Positions 1-7,676 of a stretch of 9,588 nt of DNA are shown here, in pieces. Each line of letters opens with the position of its first letter. Position 1 is the first letter of the stretch. The stretch comes from DASTCC01 sp035711465 (GTDB taxonomy: Bacteria; Acidobacteriota; Vicinamibacteria; Vicinamibacterales; SCN-69-37), in NCBI GenBank assembly GCA_035711465.1, contig DASTCC010000311.1:1-9588 (forward strand), in the 5' to 3' direction. The translations under genes were made by a program, and so were the position numbers. Under the pieces are notes generated by a model. That model was not told the origin of the DNA and did no database searches. It was given only the letters and a program-made list of their open reading frames with translations.

Positions 1-158
1 AGCGTTTGGTGCCAGGTCTTGAACGGGCACCTTGAGATTTCCGAGCAAAAGACCGGCAGCTGTTGGGCCTCGCTCACAGGTTTCATGACTTGGCGCCCAA
101 AACGCTGAAATTCAAGTCAAGACCTGGCACCAAACGCTGCAATTCAAGATCTGACCCC
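1..158. repeat. Intergenic repeat block (inverted repeat plus degenerate tandem copy)
   Basis: Bases 1-22 are the exact reverse complement of bases 117-138, so the block can fold into a 22-bp stem with a loop of about 94 nt. The right arm continues into AATTCAAGATCTGACCCC (141-158). A degenerate direct copy of the unit lies just before it: 87-116 matches 121-148 apart from three substitutions and a 2-nt indel, giving a tandem period of about 34 nt. The block is less GC-rich than the rest of the window and holds no convincing gene. The motif style recalls intergenic repeats seen near REP-associated (RAYT/IS200-like) transposases in GC-rich soil bacteria. That family link is from memory, and no transposase is present here. 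The window begins on the first base of the left arm, so the element may extend further left. Confidence 0.75.
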
Positions 159-166
159 CAATCCGG

Positions 167-178
167 TAGCATCTGTCC
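167..178 (+). promoter_or_regulatory. Candidate -10 element of a leaderless fbp promoter
   Basis: TAGCAT at 167-172 fits the TANNNT -10 consensus and ends 6 nt before the GTG at 179, which puts the expected transcription start at or next to the start codon. No Shine-Dalgarno sequence lies in between. A weak -35-like TTCAAG (143-148) is 18 nt upstream and falls inside the repeat block. The position and the recurrence of this pattern at two other genes support the call; no experimental evidence exists here. Confidence 0.4.
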
Positions 179-1192
179 GTGTCTCAGTTCCGCCGCCGTT
201 CCGACCGGCCCAACGTCACCTCGCTGCAGTCGCACATCCTCAACGAAGAGACCAAATATCCGGGCTCGACCGGCGACTTCACCTGGATTCTTTCGGCGAT
301 CTCGCTCGCCGCCAAGGCGATTGCCGCCAAGGTCCGCATCGCGCGTATCGAGGACGTGCTCGGCGACCACCACGGCAGCGCCAACGTCCACGGCGAGACC
401 CAGCAGAAGCTCGACGTCATCGCCAACGACATCCTGATGACCTGTCTCGGCGGCCGGCCCACGGTCGCGGTCGTCGCCTCGGAGGAAGACGACCAGCCGA
501 CGCTGTTGCGAAAGGGATCGGAGGGCGGGAAGTACTGCGTGATCTTCGATCCGCTCGACGGGTCGTCGAATCTCGACGTCTCGGTCGGCGTCGGCACGAT
601 CTTCTCGATCCTGCGCAACGACCCGGCGATTCCCGACGCGGTGCAGACGCTCTGTCAGCCGGGATCGCAGCAGGTCGCCGCCGGCTACGTGCTCTACGGA
701 TCGTCGACAGTCTTCGTGCTGACGACCGGACGCGGCGTCGACATGTTCGTCCTCGATCCGTCGATCGGATCGTTCGTGCTGGTGAAGAGCCAGATCCGGA
801 TCCCGGCGGCAGGGAAGATCTACTCGGTCAACGAGGCCAACCGTCACGGCTTTCCCGATGGCGTGAATCGCTATCTCGACTGGGCCCACGGCCACGGCTA
901 CTCGAGCCGGTACATCGGGTCGATGGTTGCCGACGTCCACCGCACGCTGCTCAAGGGCGGCGTCTTTCTGTATCCGCCGACGAAGAAGAATCCGACCGGC
1001 AAGCTGCGCCTGATGTACGAGGGCAGTCCGATCGCGATGCTCATCGAGCAGGCAGGCGGCAAGGCGGTCGCGGCCACCGCGGAATCGATCGTGCGCCTCC
1101 TCGACATCCAGCCGACCAGCATCCACCAGCGGACCAGCGTCGTCCTCGGCTCCCCGGACGAAGTCGACGCGGTGGTCCGGCACTTCTCCTAG
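179..1192 (+). CDS. fbp: Fructose-1,6-bisphosphatase, class I
   Basis: Hydrolyses fructose 1,6-bisphosphate to fructose 6-phosphate and phosphate, the committed step of gluconeogenesis, in the cytosol with Mg2+. The 337 residues match the usual length of class I enzymes (about 330-340). Family similarity begins near residue 13 (VTSLQSHILNEE). Visible motifs are SEED (101-104), the metal-binding signature FDPLDGSSN (123-131), YIGSMVADVHRTL (245-257) and KLRLMYEG (275-282), whose Glu281 corresponds to a conserved metal ligand; QAGG follows at 291-294. The GTG at 179 is chosen because an in-frame TAG sits at 167-169 and the only other upstream option is a CTG. No Shine-Dalgarno sequence is visible, so leaderless initiation is possible. 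The repeat block ends about 20 nt before the start. The first 12 residues are arginine-rich and poorly conserved, so they may be recent or mis-assigned. The 80-residue gene follows after 12 nt, probably on the same transcript. Confidence 0.96.
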   Translation: MSQFRRRSDRPNVTSLQSHILNEETKYPGSTGDFTWILSAISLAAKAIAAKVRIARIEDVLGDHHGSANVHGETQQKLDVIANDILMTCLGGRPTVAVVASEEDDQPTLLRKGSEGGKYCVIFDPLDGSSNLDVSVGVGTIFSILRNDPAIPDAVQTLCQPGSQQVAAGYVLYGSSTVFVLTTGRGVDMFVLDPSIGSFVLVKSQIRIPAAGKIYSVNEANRHGFPDGVNRYLDWAHGHGYSSRYIGSMVADVHRTLLKGGVFLYPPTKKNPTGKLRLMYEGSPIAMLIEQAGGKAVAATAESIVRLLDIQPTSIHQRTSVVLGSPDEVDAVVRHFS

Positions 1193-1204
1193 CGGTCGTC
1201 ACCG

Positions 1205-1447
1205 ATGGCGATCGCCGGCGACTCGGACCGATCGTCGGGACCCGCCGATCGCCTCTGGCGGGCGCGACGGCGCCACGATCACATCGACGCCGAGATCGTG
1301 CCGACCGCCGCGGGCTACGAGCTGCGCTACCTTCGCAACGATCGCCTGATGGTCGCGTGGCGCTTCGACAGCGCCGACGCCGCCGCCGCCGACGCACGGA
1401 CGCGCCTGGCCGATCTGATCCGCGCCGGCTGGACGGTGCACTGGTAG
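1205..1447 (+). CDS. Small conserved hypothetical protein (80 aa)
   Basis: Function not recognised. The gene starts with ATG 12 nt after the fbp stop, so co-transcription and perhaps translational coupling with fbp are likely; there is no clear ribosome binding site. The protein has a polar N-terminus (1-15), a basic LWRARRRHDH stretch (17-26), a probable beta-hairpin (EIVPTAAGYELRYLRNDRLM, 30-49), an alanine-rich helix (57-73) and the C-terminal motif GWTVHW (75-80). This beta-beta-alpha plan with a terminal Trp-x-x-His-Trp looks like a real small cytosolic protein rather than a chance frame; it has no signal peptide or membrane segment. I recall similar short proteins ending in GW..HW in Acidobacteriota, but I cannot name a family. 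The frame is GC-rich at third positions, like its neighbours. A real gene is likely; any role linked to FBPase is speculation. Confidence 0.72.
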   Translation: MAIAGDSDRSSGPADRLWRARRRHDHIDAEIVPTAAGYELRYLRNDRLMVAWRFDSADAAAADARTRLADLIRAGWTVHW

Positions 1448-1485
1448 CGCCCGGGCGCGCCATGGCGCCCGTCCAGGGCCGGTGA

Positions 1486-1499
1486 TAGCATCGCCGGCC
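1486..1499 (+). promoter_or_regulatory. Candidate -10 element of a leaderless ppx/gppA promoter
   Basis: TAGCAT at 1486-1491 is identical to the hexamer upstream of fbp and ends 8 nt before the ATG at 1500. The intervening CGCCGGCC holds no Shine-Dalgarno sequence, and the nearest AGGG (1475-1478) is about 21 nt from the start codon. No convincing -35 is visible. Transcription starting at or within two bases of the ATG would give a leaderless mRNA, making ppx a separate unit from the gene upstream. Confidence 0.4.
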
Positions 1500-3113
1500 A
1501 TGCAGCTGGCCGCCATCGACATCGGCACCAATTCGATCCACATGATCATCTGCAAGGTCGCGCCCGACGGCTCGTTCGAGGTGATCGACCGCGAGAAGGA
1601 CATGATCCGTCTCGGTGCCGGCAGCCTCGGCGGCCGCATCCTGCCCGAGTCGAGCCTGGCGCGCGCGATGCAGACGCTGGCCAAGTTCAAGCGCCTCGCC
1701 GATTCACACGGCGTCGAAGAGATCATCGCCACAGCGACGAGCGCGGTCCGCGAAGCGGAGAACGGGGCGGACTTCATCGCCGCCGCCCGGCGCGACGTCG
1801 GGCTGCGCGTCCGCGTCATCTCGGGCACCGAAGAGGCGCGGCTGATCCATCTCGCCGCCGGCTACGCGATTGGCATCCGCCGCCAGCGCGCCGTGGTGAT
1901 CGATATCGGCGGCGGCAGCACCGAGATCACGCTCGGCACCGCCGCACGCATGGAGCTCGGCCAGAGCTTCAAGCTGGGTTCGATCCGGCTCACCGAGGGG
2001 TTCGCGAAACACGACCCGTTGTCCAAGGCGGACGAGCGCGCGATCGAAGAGCACGTCACCCGCGAGACCAAGGCGCATCTCAAGGAGATTCGCAAGCGCG
2101 GCTTCGACTGGGTGATCGGCACGTCCGGCACCATGCTCGCGCTCGGCGCCGTCGCCGCCGAGATCGGCAAGGGTCCGCTCGACGTGCGGCGGCAGGTGGT
2201 GCGGGCGCGCGATTTCGCGAAGCTGCGCAAGCGGCTCGTCGACATGACCCAGGCCGAGCGTCTGAAGATGCCCGGCCTGGATCCGAAGCGCGCCGACCTG
2301 GCGCCGGCCTGCTCGGTGCTGATCGACACGGTGCTGACGCTGCTCGGCGGGCCCGATGTCCGGCTCTGCGACTTCGCGCTGCGCGAGGGCCTGGTGCTCG
2401 ACTACCTCGACCGCCAGCGCGCGCACATCAAGCAGGTCGATCGCTATCCCGACGTGCGGCGCCGCAGCGTCATCGAGCTCGGCGAGCGCTGTCAGTACTA
2501 CCCGCAGCACGCCGAGCAGATCGCCCGTCTGTCGCTCGCGATCTTCGACGGCCTGCAGAAGCGCCACGGGCTCGGCGCCGCCGAGCGTGAATGGCTCGAG
2601 TATGCGGCGCTGCTCCACGACATCGGCACGCTGATCAGCTACGAGAGCCATCACAAGCACTCGTACTACCTGATCCGCCACGGCGACCTGCGCGGCTTCG
2701 ATCCGCGCGAGGTCGAGATCATTGCCCTCGTCGCTCGATACCACCGCCAGGCGACGCCCAAGAAGAGCCACGAGGGCATGGCCGATCTCGACGGCCGGGG
2801 CCGTGACGCCGTCAGGATGCTCGGCGCGATCCTGCGGCTCGCCGAGGGCCTCGATCGCAGCCACACCCAGGTGATTGCCGGCCTCGACGTCGTCGACGGC
2901 GGCAAGGAGGGCATCGTGATTCGGCTGCGCACGGCCGGCGATGCCGAGCTCGAGGTCTGGTCCGCGGGCCGTCACGCCGAGGCGCTCGCCGGCGAGCTCG
3001 ACGCCGACATTCACTTCGCGGTCTCGCCCGTAGCGGCGCCCCGGCGCGCTGCCGCCGCGAACCGGTCCCGACCCGCCGCGGCCGGGAAGCGACGGCGCCG
3101 CGCCGTCGCCTGA
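1500..3113 (+). CDS. Ppx/GppA family phosphatase with C-terminal HD domain
   Basis: Probable exopolyphosphatase (releases phosphate from polyphosphate ends) or pppGpp 5'-phosphohydrolase; the sequence alone does not separate these. The 537-residue protein begins with the ASKHA phosphatase fold (about 1-305): phosphate-binding AIDIGTNSIHMII (5-17), SAVREAENG (81-89), GTEEARL (109-115), VIDIGGGSTEI (133-143), GTSGTM (207-212) and LREGLVLDYL (294-303). A helical HD-type domain follows (about 315-480) with LLHDIG (371-376), HH (384-385), RYHR (413-416) and LRLAEGLDRSH (446-456), as in long-form Ppx/GppA enzymes. The last 27 residues (511-537) are an Ala/Arg-rich basic tail. The ATG at 1500 is preferred over an in-frame GTG at 1482 because the family starts directly with this beta-strand. 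It is cytosolic. The gap from the upstream gene is 52 nt, and the kinase gene follows after 58 nt. Confidence 0.94.
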   Translation: MQLAAIDIGTNSIHMIICKVAPDGSFEVIDREKDMIRLGAGSLGGRILPESSLARAMQTLAKFKRLADSHGVEEIIATATSAVREAENGADFIAAARRDVGLRVRVISGTEEARLIHLAAGYAIGIRRQRAVVIDIGGGSTEITLGTAARMELGQSFKLGSIRLTEGFAKHDPLSKADERAIEEHVTRETKAHLKEIRKRGFDWVIGTSGTMLALGAVAAEIGKGPLDVRRQVVRARDFAKLRKRLVDMTQAERLKMPGLDPKRADLAPACSVLIDTVLTLLGGPDVRLCDFALREGLVLDYLDRQRAHIKQVDRYPDVRRRSVIELGERCQYYPQHAEQIARLSLAIFDGLQKRHGLGAAEREWLEYAALLHDIGTLISYESHHKHSYYLIRHGDLRGFDPREVEIIALVARYHRQATPKKSHEGMADLDGRGRDAVRMLGAILRLAEGLDRSHTQVIAGLDVVDGGKEGIVIRLRTAGDAELEVWSAGRHAEALAGELDADIHFAVSPVAAPRRAAAANRSRPAAAGKRRRRAVA

Positions 3114-3160
3114 TCCGCGCGCAGCCGGTTCACGCCGCATGCCGGCACTCTCTATATAGT

Positions 3161-3171
3161 GAGGTGACGGT
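3161..3171 (+). promoter_or_regulatory. Shine-Dalgarno site of the kinase gene, with an AT-rich palindrome just upstream
   Basis: GAGGTGA (3161-3167) lies a few bases before the ATG at 3172 and is the clearest ribosome binding site in the window, fixing that start. Directly before it, CTATATAG (3152-3159) is a perfect palindrome and a rare AT island. It also looks like a -10 element, but transcription starting 6-8 nt downstream would lose most of the Shine-Dalgarno site, so it may instead be an operator or chance. Confidence 0.6.
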
Positions 3172-4785
<1,614 letters not shown>

Positions 4786-4798
4786 GCGCCCGGCCGTC

Positions 4799-6955
4799 AT
4801 GCAGTCCGTGACACGCGTCGCCATGGCCACCGCGGGCCTGATGCTCGCGCACCTGTGGGCCGCGAAAGCCGTGCGGTCCGCGGTGTTCCTCAGCGCCTGG
4901 GACGCGCGCAATCTGCCGGCGATGACCTTCGCCACCGCGATCGCGGTGGTGGCGACGGTGCCGCTCTGGTCGAAGCTGCTCGAGCGCTTCGAGCCGCGGC
5001 GCGTCGTGCCGGTCGGATTTCTGATCAGCGCCGCCGCGCATGTCGTCGAGTGGCGGCTGTCGGCGTCGACGCCCTGGGTGGCGGTGCTGGTGTACATGCA
5101 CATCGCCGGCCTCGGCGCGCTGCTGCTGTCGGGGTTCTGGTCGCTGGTGAGCGAGATCTTCGATCCGCAGGGCGCGCGCGCCAGCTACGGCCGGATCGCC
5201 GCGGCGGGTACCGTCGGCGGTCTGCTCGGCGGGGTTGCCGTCGAGCGGATGAGCACGATGGCGCCGGCCGACTCGGCGCTGCTCCTGCTCGCCGGGCTTC
5301 ACGTCACCGCGGCCCTCGGCGTCGCCAGCCTCGGCCGGACGCTGCCGCCATCGACGCGGTTGGCCGAGGCGAGCCGGCCCGCGTTCGAGCTCAACATCTT
5401 CAATGCCTCGCCGCATCTGAAGACGATCGCGCTGCTGGTCTCGCTCAGCACCGCCAGCGCTTTCGTCGCCGAGTACCTCTTCCAGGCTGGCGGCCAGGCC
5501 GCGTACGGCACGCGCGCCGAGCGGCAGCAGTTCTTCGCCCGCTTCTACGTCGCCGTCGGCATCGCGACGTCGCTGGCGCAGACGCTCACCGGCCGGCTGG
5601 TGCACCGCTTCGGGCTCGGCCGGACGATCTCGACGCTGCCGGGCGGCCTCGGCCTCACCAGCGGCATTGCGCTCGTCTTCCGCGTCTTCCCGATGTTCGT
5701 GCTGATGCGCGGCGTCGAGTCGGTGCTGCGCGGCTCGCTGTTCCGGAGCGCCTACGAGCTCCTGTTCGTGCCGATGGATCCGGATGAGAAACGGCGCACC
5801 AAGACGTTTCTCGACGTGACTTGCGATCGCGCCGGCGACGCCGTCGGCGCGCTGCTCGTCGAGAGCATCCTGATCGTCGCCGCGACGACGGGACTGCAGA
5901 CGTTCAGCGAGCAGATTCTGCTCGCGATCACCATCATCATGGCGGTGGGCGGGCTCTGGCTGAGCCGCCGGCTCGACCGGCTCTACCTCGGCGTCGTCGA
6001 GCGCCATCTGAGCAAGCGCGCCGAGGAGGATCCGCTCGTGGTGCCGTCGGAGACCGGCTGGACGCTGATCGCCGTGCGGCCGACCACGCTCGAGCCGCTG
6101 CAGCAGCCGCCGGACGCGCCGACGAAGACCTCGCGCACCGTCGTCGCGGCGATGCCGCTGAAGCGCGACGAAGATCCGCGCCTGCGATCGCTCGCCGAAC
6201 TGCGGTCGGGCGATCGGCATCGCGTCGAGGCCGCGCTCGCCCGGCTGACGAAGCCGGACCGCATGCAGGTCGCCCAGGTCATCACCCTGCTCGCCTGGGA
6301 CGACATGGCGCAGCCGGCGCGGATGGTCCTCGAGAAGCATGCCGGCGCGAACATCGGCCTGCTCATCGACGCACTCGTCGATCCGGATTCGGATTTCGCC
6401 GTGCGCCGCCGGGTGCCGCGGATCCTCGGCACCGTCGGATCGCCGCGCGCGATCGAGGGCCTGCTCTGGGGCCTCGACGACACCCGCTTCGAGGTGCGCT
6501 ACCAGTGCGCGCGCGCGATCGATCGGCTGCTCCGCACCCACGAGCAGCTGCGCGTCGATCCGGACACCATCCTGCGCCTCGTCGATCGCGAGCTGTCGGT
6601 GTCGCCGCAGGTGTGGAAGGGACACCGTCTCATCGACGGCGTCGAGCGCGACGACGATCCGGGCGGGATCGAAGCCGCGGCCGGCGCGGCGGCGCGAAAT
6701 CTCGAGCACGTCTTCCGGCTGCTCGGCGCGATCTGGCCGCGCGATGCCGTCCACGTCGCCCTGCGCGGACTGCAGTCGACCGACGCCGGTCTCTGGGGGC
6801 TGGCGGTGGAGTACTTGAACAGCCGACTGCCGGAAGGCACGCGCATGAAGCTCTGGGCGCTCGTCGAGCGGCCGGTCGCGGCGTCGTCTTCCGGCGAGGC
6901 GCCTTCGCGATCCGGACCGCCACGCTCGACCACGCCGCCGTCAGGATCGCGTTGA
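4799..6955 (+). CDS. MFS/NTT-like membrane transporter fused to C-terminal HEAT-like repeats
   Basis: Probable solute transporter; the substrate is not determinable. Residues 1-390 hold about 11-12 hydrophobic segments in the style of the nucleotide-transporter (Npt/Tlc-like) branch of the major facilitator fold, including RSAVFLSAWDARNLP (26-40) and a charged cytoplasmic loop PMDPDEKRRTKTF (325-337) leading into DRAGDAVGALL (343-353). A polar linker (391-455) joins a soluble region (about 456-690) of helical repeats resembling HEAT motifs, most clearly at 517-580 (LLIDALVDPDSDFAVRRRVP, then AIEGLLWGLDDTRFEVRYQC), ending in a Ser/Pro-rich tail. The 718-residue length fits transporter-HEAT fusions rather than a plain 400-residue MFS protein. 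The ATG at 4799 is chosen over an in-frame TTG at 4736, which would overlap the kinase gene by 50 nt. The transporter lies 13 nt after the kinase stop, so shared expression and phosphorylation control are plausible but inferred. The transport fold is fairly sure, the NTT assignment less so. Confidence 0.8.
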   Translation: MQSVTRVAMATAGLMLAHLWAAKAVRSAVFLSAWDARNLPAMTFATAIAVVATVPLWSKLLERFEPRRVVPVGFLISAAAHVVEWRLSASTPWVAVLVYMHIAGLGALLLSGFWSLVSEIFDPQGARASYGRIAAAGTVGGLLGGVAVERMSTMAPADSALLLLAGLHVTAALGVASLGRTLPPSTRLAEASRPAFELNIFNASPHLKTIALLVSLSTASAFVAEYLFQAGGQAAYGTRAERQQFFARFYVAVGIATSLAQTLTGRLVHRFGLGRTISTLPGGLGLTSGIALVFRVFPMFVLMRGVESVLRGSLFRSAYELLFVPMDPDEKRRTKTFLDVTCDRAGDAVGALLVESILIVAATTGLQTFSEQILLAITIIMAVGGLWLSRRLDRLYLGVVERHLSKRAEEDPLVVPSETGWTLIAVRPTTLEPLQQPPDAPTKTSRTVVAAMPLKRDEDPRLRSLAELRSGDRHRVEAALARLTKPDRMQVAQVITLLAWDDMAQPARMVLEKHAGANIGLLIDALVDPDSDFAVRRRVPRILGTVGSPRAIEGLLWGLDDTRFEVRYQCARAIDRLLRTHEQLRVDPDTILRLVDRELSVSPQVWKGHRLIDGVERDDDPGGIEAAAGAAARNLEHVFRLLGAIWPRDAVHVALRGLQSTDAGLWGLAVEYLNSRLPEGTRMKLWALVERPVAASSSGEAPSRSGPPRSTTPPSGSR

Positions 6956-6996
6956 CGATTGAGACGCCGCCGGTCGCGAGCGACGCCGGTGCGCTG

Positions 6997-7641
6997 TCAT
7001 CCTTGCGTGCTGCACGACGGACCGCCGGGATCGTCCGCGGCGACGACTCCCGGCAGGCCACGGATCTCTTCCACCCGACCGTCATCCACCGTCGCGATCA
7101 GCGTGTTCGCGGTCGAGCTCTCGACGACGGCGCCGAGCGCCGCGAGGCGCGCCACGTCGTCGCTGCCGATCGGGCGGTCGTAGGAGACGACAACGCGAAG
7201 GTGATAGTCCTGCGGGTCGGAAACCGTGTTCGCCCGGTGAATCAGGATCTGGCCGTCGACGACGTGCAAGGTCGCGACGCTGGCGACGTCCATTTCGACG
7301 CGGACCCGCGGCGTGTTGAACACGTGCCGGATCCTGGCGCCCTGCGCTTTCAGCACGTCAACGACCTCGAGCGCCGGCTGGGTGCCGGCGCCCCCGTTCC
7401 ACACCGATAGATCCATGATCGTCCGCTGCGCGGGCGGAATCTCCGGCGACCACGCGGCGCACGTGAAGACGTAAGTGCCGGCGAGCACCGGCACGGGATC
7501 GGCCGGGCCGAGCGGGTTGGGTGCACAACCGGCGGCTAGCCACGCCAGTGTGACGGCGGCGATCGATCGTCGATGGCGCACAGGAAATGGCCGGGTCACG
7601 GACACGGCGACCGGTCGGCCCAGTATGTCGCATTCGTTCAA
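6997..7641 (-). CDS. Probable lipoprotein with two protease-propeptide (I9)-like halves
   Basis: Function not established. A basic stretch and hydrophobic segment end in LAAGC (35-39, counted from the TTG at 7641), a lipobox-like site whose Cys39 would be lipidated, placing the protein on the periplasmic side of a membrane. The start is uncertain: in-frame GTG codons at 7605, 7599 and 7581 also leave a usable signal peptide, the last giving a compact one of 19 residues; none has a clear ribosome binding site. The mature part looks like two beta-alpha-beta units: about 90-138 (VVDVLKAQGARIRHVF onward) and 148-202 (VVVSYDRPIGSDDVARLAAL through LPGVVAAD). The second resembles the inhibitor I9/subtilisin propeptide pattern, with a beta-strand, helix, ALGA turn, and a final LPGV strand. 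No protease lies in the window. It is convergent with the transporter gene (41 nt between stops) and divergent from the secreted protein at 7677. Confidence 0.7.
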   Translation of the reverse strand: MNECDILGRPVAVSVTRPFPVRHRRSIAAVTLAWLAAGCAPNPLGPADPVPVLAGTYVFTCAAWSPEIPPAQRTIMDLSVWNGGAGTQPALEVVDVLKAQGARIRHVFNTPRVRVEMDVASVATLHVVDGQILIHRANTVSDPQDYHLRVVVSYDRPIGSDDVARLAALGAVVESSTANTLIATVDDGRVEEIRGLPGVVAADDPGGPSCSTQG

Positions 7642-7663
7642 TCAGCGGCGAGCGGTCGGCCGC

Positions 7664-7676
7664 TAGAGTAGCTCGC
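7664..7676 (+). promoter_or_regulatory. Candidate -10 element of a leaderless promoter, overlapping a divergent one
   Basis: TAGAGT (7664-7669) ends 7 nt before the ATG at 7677, with no Shine-Dalgarno sequence between, matching the spacing seen at fbp and ppx. On the opposite strand the same bases give TACTCT (7670-7665), also TANNNT, oriented towards the divergent lipoprotein gene. One site may therefore drive both genes; this is inference from sequence only. Confidence 0.4.

Noticed and set aside
23..116. Loop of the repeat block as a transposase remnant or non-coding RNA
   Set aside because: Too short to show transposase motifs in any frame and no recognisable RNA family structure.
63..437. 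124-codon plus-strand frame starting inside the repeat block
   Set aside because: It runs out of frame through fbp and becomes Ser/Arg/Pro-rich, typical of a shifted reading of a GC-rich gene.
83..1183. 366-codon open frame on the minus strand opposite fbp
   Set aside because: It lies antisense to a clear FBPase, is very rich in Arg/Asp/Val and matches no family; such shadows are normal in GC-rich genes.
1452..1471. GC hairpin (7-bp stem, 6-nt loop) after the 80-residue gene, next to a 12-nt palindrome at 1447-1458
   Set aside because: There is no T-tract, and in such GC-rich sequence short perfect stems are expected by chance, so I do not call a terminator.
1482..1499. GTG at 1482 as the start of ppx/gppA
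   Set aside because: It would add six residues before a family-typical N-terminal strand and its AGGG is only 3 nt away; the ATG at 1500 fits better.
3152..3160. TATATAGT read as a -10 promoter for the kinase gene
   Set aside because: The implied transcription start would fall within or after the good Shine-Dalgarno site at 3161, so the two readings conflict; the AT island is only noted.
6956..6996. Possible shared terminator between the convergent transporter and lipoprotein genes
   Set aside because: Only a short, bulged CCGG-containing stem and no T-tract on either strand; too weak to annotate.
5821..7410. 529-codon plus-strand frame crossing from the transporter into the lipoprotein region
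   Set aside because: It is an Arg/Ala-rich shifted frame of the transporter and then antisense to the lipoprotein gene; no domain is visible.
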